Shown: positions 1-8,432, counted from the stretch's first letter. The stretch is 64,000 nt of DNA from Ectopseudomonas toyotomiensis (GCF_900115695.1 NZ_FOXK01000012.1:123233-187232), one strand, 5' to 3'. Notes: generated by a model not told the origin, from the sequence alone. A program made the numbers and translations.

Positions 1-344
1 AACGCCCGGGCCAGATGCGATGGCGACAGGCCGATGCGTGCCGCCAGCTGCGGCAGCGTCAGGCGTTGCTCGCCACTCAGAAGCGCACAGGCAGCTGTAA
101 CCAGCGCGTCGAGTTGCTGCGCTGGGCTTTGCCCCTGCGGTGAGCAGCGCTTGCACGGGCGAAAGCCGGCTGCCTCGGCACTGGCTGCATCGGCATGGAA
201 GCTGACGTTGTCGCGCCGTGGTCGCCGCGCAGGACAGTTCGGCCGGCAGTAAATACCGGTGCTGCGTACGGTGAAAACGAAGCGCCCGTCGAACGCCTCA
301 TCACGTTCGCAAACGGCCTGCCAACAGCGTTCCTGGTCAAGCAT
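1..344 (-). CDS. ada: Ada-type DNA alkylation repair regulator, 5' part only
   Basis: This is the N-terminal part of a methylphosphotriester-DNA alkyltransferase/transcription activator of the Ada family; the gene runs off the left edge. My translation of the complement from the ATG at 344 gives a zinc-binding Ada N-domain with the signature RSTGIYCRPNCPARRPRR followed by NVSF, and the four expected zinc cysteines at residues 33, 37, 64 and 67 (two CxxxC/CxxC pairs). One of these accepts methyl groups from DNA phosphotriesters in the family. After residue 80 the start of an AraC-type helix-turn-helix is visible (LPQLAARIGLSPSHLAR). Whether the gene continues as AlkA glycosylase or methylguanine methyltransferase cannot be seen here. 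It points away from the REC/HD-GYP gene. Confidence 0.88.
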   Translation of the reverse strand, partial: MLDQERCWQAVCERDEAFDGRFVFTVRSTGIYCRPNCPARRPRRDNVSFHADAASAEAAGFRPCKRCSPQGQSPAQQLDALVTAACALLSGEQRLTLPQLAARIGLSPSHLARA

Positions 345-515
345 GGAGCAGCCCTTGTGCTGACGATCTTGCTGACGATTGTCGACTGCGTTCACCGCTC
401 TGCCAATCCGCATTGCACTTTCAAAGCCCTGTCGAGGTCATTTGTATGACGGCCTGAGCGCAACTGCGGCCCAGCGCCTTTAATGATGGATAGGCAAGTG
501 CCAACGGAGATCGCC

Positions 516-1688
516 ATGCGCGGGATGCTCGATAGACCGGAGCAGGAACTGATTCTGGTTGTGGACGATGCAGTCGACGCGCGCCAGCGCCTCGGCGCGC
601 TGTTGGCCGACCGCTACCAGGTAAGGCTGGTTGGCAGCGAGGAGGCGCTGCACGCCGCCAGGTCGCGACCGCAGCCAGACCTGATTCTGCTGGGCTGGCA
701 GGACGACTACGCGCTCTGTCGCGGGCTCAGGACCGATCCGCAGACCCGCCATATCCCGCTGATCCTGGTCACCGGCCGCAGCGATGCCGCCGACGAGCAG
801 TTGGGCTTCGACCTCGGCGCTGCCGACTACATCACCAAACCGGTCAGTGCGCCCATCGTGCTCGCGCGTGTTCGAGCGCAGCTGCAGCTCAAGGCGGCCA
901 CCGATTACCTGCGTGACAAGAGCGAGTATCTGGAACTCGAGGTCAAGCGCCGTACGCGCGATATCCAGAACCTGCAGGATGTCACCATCGAGGCCATGGC
1001 CAGCGTTGCCGTCATGCGTGACAACCCGAGCAGTCGTCGCCTGGAGCGTATCGAGCGCTACATGACCTGCCTGACCGCAGCGTTAGCGCGGCAGCAGCCT
1101 GCCTTGTCGGAGTCTCTGAACGAGGAACGCATCGCCCAGTTGGGCAAGTCGGCCATGCTGCATGTGATCGACCGACTGACCCTGCCGGATCGTGTGCTGC
1201 TCAGCCACGGCGAGCCGGATGAAAATGACCTGCGTCTGCTGAGCGAGGGGGTGATCGCCGGCCGGGACGCGTTGGAGCGAGCCGAGCGCAAGCTGGGCAG
1301 CGTCACCAACTTTCTCTCCGATGCCAAGGATATCGTCTACGGCCAGCACGAGCGCTGGGACGGCAAAGGCTATCCACAGGGGCTGCTCGGCGAGCAGATT
1401 CCGCTTTCGGCGCGGCTGATGGCGCTGGTGGGGCACTTCGAAGAGCTGAGCTGTCGGCATCCCTATCTGCCGCCCATCAGCCCGGCGCAGGCGGTGGCGC
1501 AGATCAGCGCGGCCAGCGGCACGCGCTTCGACCCCATGGTGGTGCTGGCCTTCGTCGAAGCTACGACGGAGTTCCTGCATATCGCCGAAACCCTGGCCGA
1601 CGACGCCGCCGCGGTCGGCGTGGAGTTGCAGCGGTTGGAGGATTCGTTGGCCGAAAGCATCGAGTTGACGCTGCCGCCGACGCCATGA
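516..1688 (+). CDS. Response regulator-like protein with degenerate REC and HD-GYP domains
   Basis: The protein has a receiver-like N-terminal domain (about residues 12-127 of this start, LILVVDDA at its beginning and conserved T and K of the switch) followed by a helical linker and an HD-GYP-like domain ending in HERWDGKGYP. Canonical two-domain proteins of this design are c-di-GMP phosphodiesterases controlled by phosphorylation. Here the phospho-acceptor position reads DLILLGWQ, so the Asp is Gly, and the metal-binding HD dyad reads LHVIDR, so the Asp is Val; the later ADxFDAL-type motif reads VGHFEEL. Activity of either domain is therefore doubtful, and a binding or scaffold role is more likely. 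I chose the ATG at 516 because GGAG lies 6-7 bases upstream; an in-frame ATG at 483 lacks a ribosome-binding site. It converges on dppF. Confidence 0.85.
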   Translation: MRGMLDRPEQELILVVDDAVDARQRLGALLADRYQVRLVGSEEALHAARSRPQPDLILLGWQDDYALCRGLRTDPQTRHIPLILVTGRSDAADEQLGFDLGAADYITKPVSAPIVLARVRAQLQLKAATDYLRDKSEYLELEVKRRTRDIQNLQDVTIEAMASVAVMRDNPSSRRLERIERYMTCLTAALARQQPALSESLNEERIAQLGKSAMLHVIDRLTLPDRVLLSHGEPDENDLRLLSEGVIAGRDALERAERKLGSVTNFLSDAKDIVYGQHERWDGKGYPQGLLGEQIPLSARLMALVGHFEELSCRHPYLPPISPAQAVAQISAASGTRFDPMVVLAFVEATTEFLHIAETLADDAAAVGVELQRLEDSLAESIELTLPPTP

Positions 1689-1738
1689 TGTGGCGTCGCT
1701 CAATCCATCGCTTGGGACCGGCGGCTGGCATTTGACCT

Positions 1739-1762
1739 GTAGGGTGTGCCGCGAGCCCCTAC
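1739..1762. repeat. Short GTAGGG...CCCTAC inverted repeat
   Basis: Six-base arms GTAGGG and CCCTAC flank a GC-rich 12-base interior in the gap between two convergent genes. The ends match the intergenic repeat family seen again at 3746, 4750 and 53964. It may act as a shared weak terminator, but it has no U-tract. Confidence 0.35.
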
Positions 1763-1783
1763 CGCGCGGCGCGCCATGGCCTG

Positions 1784-2755
1784 CTAGTCGACGATCCGCT
1801 CCACATGATGGCAGGCCACCTGCCGCGTATCGATCAGGCGCAGCTCAGGGCGTTCGCCGCGGCAGCGTTCGTCGGCATGCGGGCAGCGCTTGTGGAAGGC
1901 ACAGCCGGATGGCGGGTTCAGCGGATTGGGCAACTCGCCACTGATCTTCATCCGTGGCTTGTCCGGATCGGGATGAATCGCCGGCGTTGCCGACAGCAGG
2001 GCGCGAGTGTAGGGGTGCAGCGGGCGGGCGTAGAGCGCCTCGGCCGCGCCCATCTCCACCGGGCGGCCTAGGTACATCACCAGCACGTCGTCGGCGACAT
2101 GGCGCACCACCGCAAGGTTGTGCGAGATGAACACGTAGCCGGTCTGGTACTGCTCCTGCAGGTCCATGAACAGATTGAGCACCTGCGCCTGGATCGACAC
2201 GTCCAGCGCCGAGGTCGGCTCGTCCGCCACCAGCACCTTGGGCTGCAGCATCATGGCGCGGGCCAGGGCGATGCGCTGGCGCTGACCACCGGAGAACATG
2301 TGCGGGTAGCGCTGGTAGTGCTCGGGGCGCAGCCCCACCTGCTGCATCATCGCCTGCACCTTCTCACGGCGCTCGGCACGCGACAGGTCGGTGTTGATCA
2401 GCAGCGGTTCGGCCAGCTGGTCACCGATCTTCTGCCGCGGGTTTAGCGAGGCGTAGGGGTTCTGGAACACCATCTGCACGTCGCGGCGCAGCTGTTTGCG
2501 CTCGGCATGGCTGGCGCCGGCCACCTCGCGTCCGGCGATTTGCAGGCTACCGGCGCTGGGCTCTTCGATCAGGGTCAGGGCGCGGGCCAGGGTGGACTTG
2601 CCGCAGCCGGACTCGCCAACCACCGCCAGGGTCTTGCCGGCCTCCAGGCTGAACGACACGCCGTTGAGCGCCTGCACCAACGCTGCCGGTTTGAACAGGC
2701 CGCGCGAGACGCTGTAGTGGCGGGTCAGCTCACGGGCTTGAAGTACGGTGCTCAT
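1784..2755 (-). CDS. dppF: Dipeptide ABC transporter ATPase DppF
   Basis: This is one of the two cytoplasmic ATPases of a dipeptide importer. A Walker A GESGCGKST, a Q-loop MVFQNPYASLNP, the signature FSGGQRQRIALARAM, Walker B VLVADEPTSALD and the H-loop histidine are all present. The C-terminal oligopeptide/dipeptide extension contains a cysteine cluster (CAFHKRCPHADERC) of the kind that binds an Fe-S cluster in DppD/DppF proteins. The start is the ATG at 2755, whose A is shared with the dppD stop codon (TGATG), so the two are translationally coupled. A 30-residue in-frame upstream extension lies inside dppD and is not used. It is the last gene of the dppBCDF run. Confidence 0.95.
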   Translation of the reverse strand: MSTVLQARELTRHYSVSRGLFKPAALVQALNGVSFSLEAGKTLAVVGESGCGKSTLARALTLIEEPSAGSLQIAGREVAGASHAERKQLRRDVQMVFQNPYASLNPRQKIGDQLAEPLLINTDLSRAERREKVQAMMQQVGLRPEHYQRYPHMFSGGQRQRIALARAMMLQPKVLVADEPTSALDVSIQAQVLNLFMDLQEQYQTGYVFISHNLAVVRHVADDVLVMYLGRPVEMGAAEALYARPLHPYTRALLSATPAIHPDPDKPRMKISGELPNPLNPPSGCAFHKRCPHADERCRGERPELRLIDTRQVACHHVERIVD

Positions 2756-3729
2756 CAGGCCACCTCCGCCGGGGGGACAAGAGGAAAGAAGCAGCGCGCG
2801 GCGCCTCGCTCGTGTGCGTCCAGGGTTGGACGCTCTTCGCGGCAACGCGGCTGCACATAGGGGCAGCGTGGTGACAGCAGGCAGCCCTGTGGGCGGTCAT
2901 AACGGCCGGGCACGATACCGGGCAGGGTCGCCAGGCGGCTGGCACCGGCGCTGTGTTCGGGGATCGCCTTGAGCAAGGCTTCGGTGTATGGATGACTGGG
3001 CGCATCGAACAGAGCTGGCACCTGGCCCAGCTCCACCGCTTGCCCGGCGTACATCACGCAGACGCGCTGGGCGGTTTCAGCCACCACGGCCAGGTCGTGG
3101 GTGATCAGCACCAGGGCCATGCCCTGGTCGCGCTGCAGATCCAGCAGCAGCTCCATGATCTGCGCCTGGATGGTCACGTCCAGCGCAGTGGTGGGTTCGT
3201 CGGCGATCAGCAGCTTGGGTTCGGCGGCAATCGCCATGGCGATTGCCACGCGCTGGCTCATGCCGCCGGAGAGCTGATGAGGGTAGGCATCGAGCCGACT
3301 GGCAGCGCCAGGTATCTCGACCCTTTCCAGCAGCTCCAGGGCGCGAGCGCGCGCCGCTTTGCCTTTCAGACCGAGGTGCTGATGCAGCACTTCCTCGATC
3401 TGGAAGCCTACGGTGTAGCTGGGATTGAGCGCGGTCATCGGGTCCTGGAAGACCATGGACAGGTCCTTGCCGACGATACGCCGACGCTGCCGGCCCTTCA
3501 GACGCAGCATGTCGGTGCTGTCGAACTGCATGCAATCTGCCTGGACGATACCGGGCGCGTCGATCAGGCCCATCAGCGCCATCATGGTCACCGACTTGCC
3601 GGAGCCGGACTCGCCGACGATGGCCAGCACTTCACCTTTTTCCACACTCAGATCGAGCCCGTCGACCACCGGCACGGCGTCAGACGCGCCGAAACGCACG
3701 GAGAGGTTGCGGATATCCAGCAGGCTCAT
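2755..3729 (-). CDS. dppD: Dipeptide ABC transporter ATPase DppD
   Basis: This is the partner ATPase of DppF in dipeptide import. It shows Walker A GESGSGKSV, Q-loop MVFQDPMTALNPS, signature LSGGMSQRVAIAMA, Walker B LLIADEPTTALD and the OppD/DppD C-terminal domain with cysteines (CLLSPRCPYVQPRC). The start MSLLDIRNLSV at 3729 is preceded by GGAGG about seven bases upstream; an in-frame start at 3774 would lie in the repeat-containing spacer. The gap to dppC is about 100 bases and holds a GTAGGG-type repeat, unusual inside an operon of otherwise tight genes. Confidence 0.95.
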   Translation of the reverse strand: MSLLDIRNLSVRFGASDAVPVVDGLDLSVEKGEVLAIVGESGSGKSVTMMALMGLIDAPGIVQADCMQFDSTDMLRLKGRQRRRIVGKDLSMVFQDPMTALNPSYTVGFQIEEVLHQHLGLKGKAARARALELLERVEIPGAASRLDAYPHQLSGGMSQRVAIAMAIAAEPKLLIADEPTTALDVTIQAQIMELLLDLQRDQGMALVLITHDLAVVAETAQRVCVMYAGQAVELGQVPALFDAPSHPYTEALLKAIPEHSAGASRLATLPGIVPGRYDRPQGCLLSPRCPYVQPRCREERPTLDAHERGAARCFFPLVPPAEVA

Positions 3730-3745
3730 CGGGCGCCCTCCGTGC

Positions 3746-3804
3746 GTAGGGTGGGCGATGCTTTTCCCGTCCACGCTGCGCAGCTGTGGTGCGCCATGCG
3801 CACC
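3746..3804. repeat. GTAGGG-family intergenic repeat in the dppC-dppD gap
   Basis: The segment begins GTAGGGTGGGCGATG and ends with GGTGCGCCATGCGCACC, matching the style of the repeat copies at 4750 and 53964 (GTAGGGTGCGC...GTGCGCACC). It occupies most of the gap between the dppC and dppD genes. Such elements in pseudomonads are non-coding and structured. Confidence 0.6.
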
Positions 3805-3831
3805 GAGATCATCTTGTGCATATGGGCCTCC

Positions 3832-4734
3832 TCAGATGGCGTTCTTCAGTTTCGGGTCGAGGGCGTCGCGCAGGCCGTCACCCATCAGGTTGATCGCCAG
3901 TACGCTAAGCAGAATCGCCAGGCCAGGCAGGGTCACCACCCACCAGGCGCGTTCGATATAGTCGCGCGCCGAGGCCAGCATGGTGCCCCACTCGGGTGTC
4001 GGCGGTTGTACGCCGAGGCCGAGAAAACCCAGCGCGGCGGCGTCGAGAATCGCCGAGGAAAAGCTCAGGGTGGCCTGCACGATCAGCGGCGCCATGCAGT
4101 TGGGCAGCACGGTGAAGAACATCAGCCGGGGCAGGCTGGCGCCGGCCAGTTGCGCAGCGGTGACGTAGTCGCGGTTCAACTCGCCCATCACGGCCGCGCG
4201 GGTCAGGCGTACGTAGGAGGGCAGCGAGACGATGGCGATGGCGAAAATGGTGTTGATCAGCCCTGGGCCGAGGATGGCGACGATGGCCACGGCCAGCAGC
4301 AGCGAGGGCAGCGCCAGCATGATGTCCATCAGGCGCATGATGCCAGGGCCGAGCAGGCGCGGGAAAAAACCAGCGACCAGGCCCAGCAGGATGCCGGGAA
4401 GCAGCGACAGCACCACCGAAGCCAGGCCGATCAGCAGCGACAGGCGTGCACCGTGGATCAGGCGCGAGAGCAGGTCGCGGCCCAGCTCGTCAGTGCCGAG
4501 CAGGAAGCGCCACTGACCACCGTCCAGCCAGACCGGCGGGGTGAGCAGGAAATCGCGATACTGCTCGCTGGGATGGTGCGGCGCGACCCAGGGCGCGAAC
4601 AGCGCGCAGAACACCATCAGCAGCATGAAGCCGAGGCCACAGACGGCACCCTTGTTATGGCTGAAGGCTTGCCAGAATTCTTTCAGCGGCGAGGGGTAGA
4701 GCAGGCTCTGGTCGAGGCTGGTGGCTGCAGTCAT
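3832..4734 (-). CDS. dppC: Dipeptide ABC transporter permease DppC
   Basis: This is an inner-membrane permease of the binding-protein-dependent peptide importer, pairing with DppB. It has a cytoplasmic N-terminal segment, a first membrane helix at about residues 30-50, then a core of four to five helices and the EAA coupling motif region (DYVTAAQLAGASLPRLMF). The length of about 300 residues is usual for DppC. I place the start at the second in-frame ATG (4734), which has AGGGGG seven bases upstream; the ATG at 4740 lies too close to that sequence. The upstream sequence is itself part of an intergenic repeat, so the repeat may have supplied the ribosome-binding site. Confidence 0.95.
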   Translation of the reverse strand: MTAATSLDQSLLYPSPLKEFWQAFSHNKGAVCGLGFMLLMVFCALFAPWVAPHHPSEQYRDFLLTPPVWLDGGQWRFLLGTDELGRDLLSRLIHGARLSLLIGLASVVLSLLPGILLGLVAGFFPRLLGPGIMRLMDIMLALPSLLLAVAIVAILGPGLINTIFAIAIVSLPSYVRLTRAAVMGELNRDYVTAAQLAGASLPRLMFFTVLPNCMAPLIVQATLSFSSAILDAAALGFLGLGVQPPTPEWGTMLASARDYIERAWWVVTLPGLAILLSVLAINLMGDGLRDALDPKLKNAI

Positions 4735-4749
4735 GGGCATACCCCCTGG

Positions 4750-4829
4750 GTAGGGTGCGCTGTGCGCACCGATGGTTGGTCGCCGCTATTGGGGCGCACG
4801 GCCTGGGCGGCCCCGCGCCCCCCTAGGGT
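4750..4829. repeat. GTAGGG-family repeat in the dppB-dppC gap
   Basis: A copy of GTAGGGTGCGCTGTGCGCAC is followed 20 bases later by a partly inverted GC-rich mate ending in CCCCCTAGGG. It fills the 117-base spacer between dppB and dppC, where dpp operons are normally tightly packed. Confidence 0.6.
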
Positions 4830-4851
4830 CTGTCGATTCATCACGCCTTCC

Positions 4852-5862
4852 TCACTTCTGATGGCGAATACGTGGATTGGCCAGGCCATAGAGGATGTCC
4901 ACGGTGAAGTTGACCAGGATCACCAGGCAGGCGATCAGCAGGATGCCGTTCTGCACCACCGGGTAGTCGCGGGCGCCGATGGCTTCGATCAGCCACTTGC
5001 CGATGCCCGGCCAGGAGAAGATGGTTTCGGTCAGCACTGCGCCGGCCAGCAGGGCGCCAACCTGCAGACCGAACACGGTCAGCACCGGGATCAAGGCATT
5101 GCGCAGGCCATGCACGAAGACCACCCGCGTCGGCGACAGGCCCTTGGCGCGCGCGGTGCGGATGTAGTCCTCGCGCAGCACTTCGAGCATGGCCGAGCGG
5201 GTCATCCGCGCGATCACCGCCAGCGGAATGGTGCCGAGCACGATGGCCGGCAGGATCAGGTGGCGCAGTGCGTCGACGAAGGCACCTTGCTCTTCGGAAA
5301 GCAGGGTGTCGATCAGCATGAAGCCGGTGACCGGCGGAATGTCGTAGAGCAGGTCGATACGCCCGGATACCGGCGTCCAGCCCAGGCCCACCGAGAAGAA
5401 CATGATCAGCAGCAGGCCCCACCAGAAGATCGGCATCGAATAGCCGGTCAGCGAGATGCCCATCACCCCGTGGTCGAACAGCGAGCCGCGCTTGAGTGCA
5501 GCGATTACCCCGGCGATCACGCCGAGGGTGCCGGCGAACAGCAAGGCAGCCAGGGCCAGTTCGACAGTGGCGGGAAACAGGGTGAGAAACTCTTTCCACA
5601 CGCTTTCACGCGAGCGCAGTGACTCGCCCAGGTTGCCGCTGGCGAGCTGGCCGATGTAGTCGAAATACTGCGCATACAGGGGCTTGTTCAGCCCCAGGCG
5701 TTCCATGGCCTGAGCGTGCATTTCCGGATCGACGCGGCGCTCGCCCATCATCACCTCCACCGGGTCACCGGGGATCAGGCGGATCAGCGCGAAGGTCAGC
5801 AGGGTGACGCCGAAGAAGGTGGGGATCAGCAAGCCCAGGCGGCGTGCAATGAAGCTCAGCAT
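4852..5862 (-). CDS. dppB: Dipeptide ABC transporter permease DppB
   Basis: This is the first permease subunit of the dipeptide importer. The N-terminus MLSFIARRLGLLIPTFFGVT with the following ALIRLIPGDPVE is the hallmark of the DppB/OppB family: a first transmembrane helix and a periplasmic loop. Further helices and the cytoplasmic EAA loop (DYIRTARAKGLSPTRVVFVHGLRNA) follow; 336 residues is standard. AGGAG lies about 13 bases before the ATG, a long spacing. It follows the binding-protein gene at 6025-7620 across a 160-base gap containing a strong stem-loop, consistent with lower expression than the binding protein. Confidence 0.96.
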   Translation of the reverse strand: MLSFIARRLGLLIPTFFGVTLLTFALIRLIPGDPVEVMMGERRVDPEMHAQAMERLGLNKPLYAQYFDYIGQLASGNLGESLRSRESVWKEFLTLFPATVELALAALLFAGTLGVIAGVIAALKRGSLFDHGVMGISLTGYSMPIFWWGLLLIMFFSVGLGWTPVSGRIDLLYDIPPVTGFMLIDTLLSEEQGAFVDALRHLILPAIVLGTIPLAVIARMTRSAMLEVLREDYIRTARAKGLSPTRVVFVHGLRNALIPVLTVFGLQVGALLAGAVLTETIFSWPGIGKWLIEAIGARDYPVVQNGILLIACLVILVNFTVDILYGLANPRIRHQK

Positions 5863-5954
5863 GGCGGTGGGTAACTCCTAATCAGAACGGTATCGAACAG
5901 CCTGGAAATCTGGCGATTCCTTCGAGCATGTTGCAGGTTAGCTGTTCGATCACG

Positions 5955-5983
5955 ACGTGCCCCGGGCGTTTGCCCGGGGCGTC
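5955..5983 (-). other. GC-rich stem-loop between dppA and dppB
   Basis: Perfect arms GCCCCGGGC and GCCCGGGGC (sharing overlap around a short AAAC loop) form a very stable hairpin in the dppA-dppB intergenic transcript. No U-tract follows on the minus strand, so it is more likely an mRNA-stabilising or processing structure than a full terminator. Confidence 0.6.
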
Positions 5984-6024
5984 GTTCAACGGCGCTCGCG
6001 CAGCGGCGGTCGCGCAACGGGCTA

Positions 6025-7620
6025 TCAGTTGTTGCTGACACCGATGAAGCTGTTGCGCCCGAAGGGGCTGATCTGGAAGCCTTCGACGCTGCTGCGCATC
6101 GGTTGGTAGACCGTGGAGTGAGCGATCGGCGTGATCGGCACTTCGCGCTTGAGAACGACCTGGGCCTGACGATACAGCTCGCTGCGTTGCTCCTGGTCGG
6201 TGACGCGCTTGGCGGCGACCACCAGCTTGTCGTATTCGCTGTCGCACCACTTGGAGAAGTTGTTGCCGTCTACCGAGGCGCAGCCGTACAGGGTGCCGAG
6301 CCAGTTGTCCGGGTCACCGTTGTCGCCGGTCCAGCCGATCAGCATGGCGTCGTGTTCACCGGCATGGGCGCGTTTGATGTATTCGCCCCACTCGTAGCTG
6401 ACGATGCGCGCCTTGATACCCACCTTGGCCCAGTCGTTTTGCAGCATCTCGGCCATCAGCCGCGCATTGGGGTTGTAGGGCCGCTGCACAGGCATGGCCC
6501 ACAGGGTGATTTCGGTCCCTTCCTTCACGCCAGCGGCCTTGAGCAGCTCCTTGGCTTTCTCCGGGTCGTAGGCGGCATCCTTGATCGACTCGTCGTAGGA
6601 CCACTGGGTCGGTGGCATGCCGTTCACGGCCAGCTGGCCGGCACCCTGGTACACGGCGTCGATGATGGCCGCCTTGTTCACGGCCATGTCCAGCGCCTGA
6701 CGCACTTCGCGCTTGTCGAACGGCGCACGGGTGACGTTGTAGGCGATGTAGCCGACGTTGTAGCCAGGCTCGGTCGGTACATTGAGATTCTTGTCGGCCT
6801 GCAGACTCTGCAGGTCGGCAGGGCGCGGGTTGAGGGTGACGTGGCATTCGCCGGCGCGCAGCTTCTGTGCACGCACCGAGGCGTCGGTGTTGATGGAGAA
6901 GATCAGGTTGTCGATCTTGACGTCATCGGGTTTCCAGTAGTCCTGGTTGCCCTTGAAGCGGATCACCGCGTCCTTCTGATAGCGGCTGAACACGAACGGG
7001 CCGGTGCCGATGGGCTTCTGGTTGATCTCGGCGGCCTTGCCGGCCTTGAGCAACTGGTCGGCGTATTCGGCCGAATGTATCGCGGCAAAGCTCATCGCCA
7101 GGTTCTGCACGAAGGCGGCGTCGACGGCATTGAGGGTGAAGACCACGGTCATGTCGTCGGTCTTCTCGATCTTGGCGATGTTCTTGTCCAGGCCCATATC
7201 GGTGAAGTAGGGAAACTCGCTGGGGTAGGCCTGGCGGAACGGGTGGTTGCGATCGAGCATGCGCTGATAGGTGAACAGCACATCGTCGGCGTTGAAGTCG
7301 CGAGTCGGCTTGAAGTAGTCGGTGGTGTGGAACTTGACCCCTTCGCGCAAGTGGAAGGTGTAGGTCAGGCCGTCTTCGCTGATGTCCCAGGAGCTGGCCA
7401 GCGATGGTTGTGCCTTGGTGCCGCCGCGCTCGAATTCGGCGAGGCGATTGAAGATGGTTTCCGAGGCCGCATCGAAGTCGGTACCGGTGGTGTACTGGCC
7501 GGGGTCGAAACCGCCCGGGCTGCCTTCGGAGCAATACACCAGGTTGCTGGCGTGGGCGAACGAAGCACTGGTGAGCAGTCCTGCGGTAAGCAGGGCCTTG
7601 CACAGGGGAGACATACGCAT
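6025..7620 (-). CDS. dppA: Periplasmic dipeptide-binding protein (DppA family)
   Basis: This is a solute-binding protein of family 5 that delivers peptides to DppBCDF. A Sec signal peptide (KALLTAGLLTSASFAHA, cleaved before SNLVYCSEGSPGG) precedes a mature domain of about 505 residues with the usual family features (PIGTGPFVFSRYQKDAVIRF, WTGDNGDPDNW). The start at 7620 has AGAGG five to six bases upstream; an upstream in-frame extension lacks a signal. By position next to dppB it corresponds to the gene called dppA4 in P. aeruginosa, as I recall. It is very similar to the binding protein at 11487-13085. Two copies of a psdR-operator-like palindrome lie about 90-140 bases upstream. Confidence 0.95.
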   Translation of the reverse strand: MRMSPLCKALLTAGLLTSASFAHASNLVYCSEGSPGGFDPGQYTTGTDFDAASETIFNRLAEFERGGTKAQPSLASSWDISEDGLTYTFHLREGVKFHTTDYFKPTRDFNADDVLFTYQRMLDRNHPFRQAYPSEFPYFTDMGLDKNIAKIEKTDDMTVVFTLNAVDAAFVQNLAMSFAAIHSAEYADQLLKAGKAAEINQKPIGTGPFVFSRYQKDAVIRFKGNQDYWKPDDVKIDNLIFSINTDASVRAQKLRAGECHVTLNPRPADLQSLQADKNLNVPTEPGYNVGYIAYNVTRAPFDKREVRQALDMAVNKAAIIDAVYQGAGQLAVNGMPPTQWSYDESIKDAAYDPEKAKELLKAAGVKEGTEITLWAMPVQRPYNPNARLMAEMLQNDWAKVGIKARIVSYEWGEYIKRAHAGEHDAMLIGWTGDNGDPDNWLGTLYGCASVDGNNFSKWCDSEYDKLVVAAKRVTDQEQRSELYRQAQVVLKREVPITPIAHSTVYQPMRSSVEGFQISPFGRNSFIGVSNN

Positions 7621-7708
7621 GCGAACCTCTTTTTTCTTTTTGTTCGCGCCTCGGTGCAGCGCGAGCTCGGTATGCGGTGAAGGCGGGTAGCCCACCGGGT
7701 CGGGCTCG

Positions 7709-7729
7709 AAATTAAGTCATTCTGAAATT
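7709..7729. promoter_or_regulatory. Candidate PsdR operator, dppA-proximal copy
   Basis: Arms AAATTAAGT and TCTGAAATT are separated by 3 bases. Compared with the perfect copy at 8466-8486 the left arm matches at 8 of 9 and the right arm at 7 of 9 positions. It lies upstream of the dppA start on the minus strand, and its centre is 32 bases from the next copy. Assignment to PsdR is inference. Confidence 0.5.
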
Positions 7730-7740
7730 GTGGTCAACAA

Positions 7741-7761
7741 AAATTAAGCAGCACTAACATT
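7741..7761. promoter_or_regulatory. Candidate PsdR operator, dppA-distal copy
   Basis: Arms AAATTAAGC and ACTAACATT with a 3-base spacer match the perfect palindrome at 8466-8486 at 7 of 9 positions in each arm. Its centre at 7751 is about three helical turns from the copy centred at 7719. Confidence 0.45.
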
Positions 7762-7792
7762 GCGCATATTCGCCCTGAATTGGGGCAAAAAA

Positions 7793-8359
7793 TCACTCGC
7801 TGGCGGGGTGATCGCCGAAAAGCGCCATGGTGGTCATGGTCAGTACTTCGGCCGGGGTATCGGCGGTATTGGCCAGGCGATGCAGCTTGCCGGCATCGAA
7901 ATGCACCGAGTCGCCGGGGCCGAGGGGGTAGTCGCGACCCTCGATGGTGTAGACGATCTGCCCGCTGAGCACGTAGGAGAATTCCACGCCCTCATGCGCG
8001 ATCAGTTCAGACTGATAACCCACCGGAATGTTCATCTTCACCGCGTTGATCGAGTTGCCGGGAAATGAGCTGGACAGGCGCTCGTAGGCCAGCAACTGAC
8101 CGCCTACGGTGTAGCGCACCCGTTCGTTGACGTGAGAATCCGGTTGCGCCTGGGTGGGCTGATCGAACAGCACGTTGAGCGGTACATCGAGTGACTTGGC
8201 GATGCTCGCCAGCGACGATAGCGATACGCCGGTCAGGTTGCGTTCTGCCTGGGACAGGAAGCTGGCGGTCAGGCCTGCGTCTGCCGCTACCTGATTGAGG
8301 GTCTTGCCGGCGGCCCGCCGGTAGCGGCGCAAGCGTTCGCCAATGCGATCTGCGGTCAT
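7793..8359 (-). CDS. psdR: XRE-cupin transcriptional regulator PsdR
   Basis: This protein is an N-terminal Cro/C1-type helix-turn-helix (about residues 5-60, TLNQVAADAGLTASFLSQAE) joined to a small cupin sensor domain (about 105-180, with GVEFSYVLSGQIVY and GPGDSVHFDAGKLHR). In P. aeruginosa the gene in the same position, between the dpp genes and mdpA, is psdR, a repressor of dipeptide uptake and processing whose loss is selected during growth on casein; I assign the name by synteny and architecture. It is 188 residues, typical for the family. It is transcribed divergently from mdpA, with paired palindromes in the intervening region and in front of dppA, a layout that fits autoregulation and control of both flanks. 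Confidence 0.88.
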   Translation of the reverse strand: MTADRIGERLRRYRRAAGKTLNQVAADAGLTASFLSQAERNLTGVSLSSLASIAKSLDVPLNVLFDQPTQAQPDSHVNERVRYTVGGQLLAYERLSSSFPGNSINAVKMNIPVGYQSELIAHEGVEFSYVLSGQIVYTIEGRDYPLGPGDSVHFDAGKLHRLANTADTPAEVLTMTTMALFGDHPASE

Positions 8360-8432
8360 GGAGGTGGCTCGCTGTTCGGGTCAGCGCAGTATACCCATGA
8401 GGCGCAGGGACTTCAGCCCGATGCCGGCGCGC

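Noticed and set aside
2953..5622. Very long open frame (889 codons) on the plus strand opposite dppBCD
   Set aside because: It is antisense to three well-supported dpp genes; its composition (rich in H, Q, R, G) is that of a complement frame in GC-rich DNA, and it shows no domain.
6103..7680. Open frame of 525 codons opposite dppA
   Set aside because: Antisense shadow of a binding-protein gene. A similar 524-codon frame opposite the paralogue at 11484-13058 arises from the same sequence similarity.
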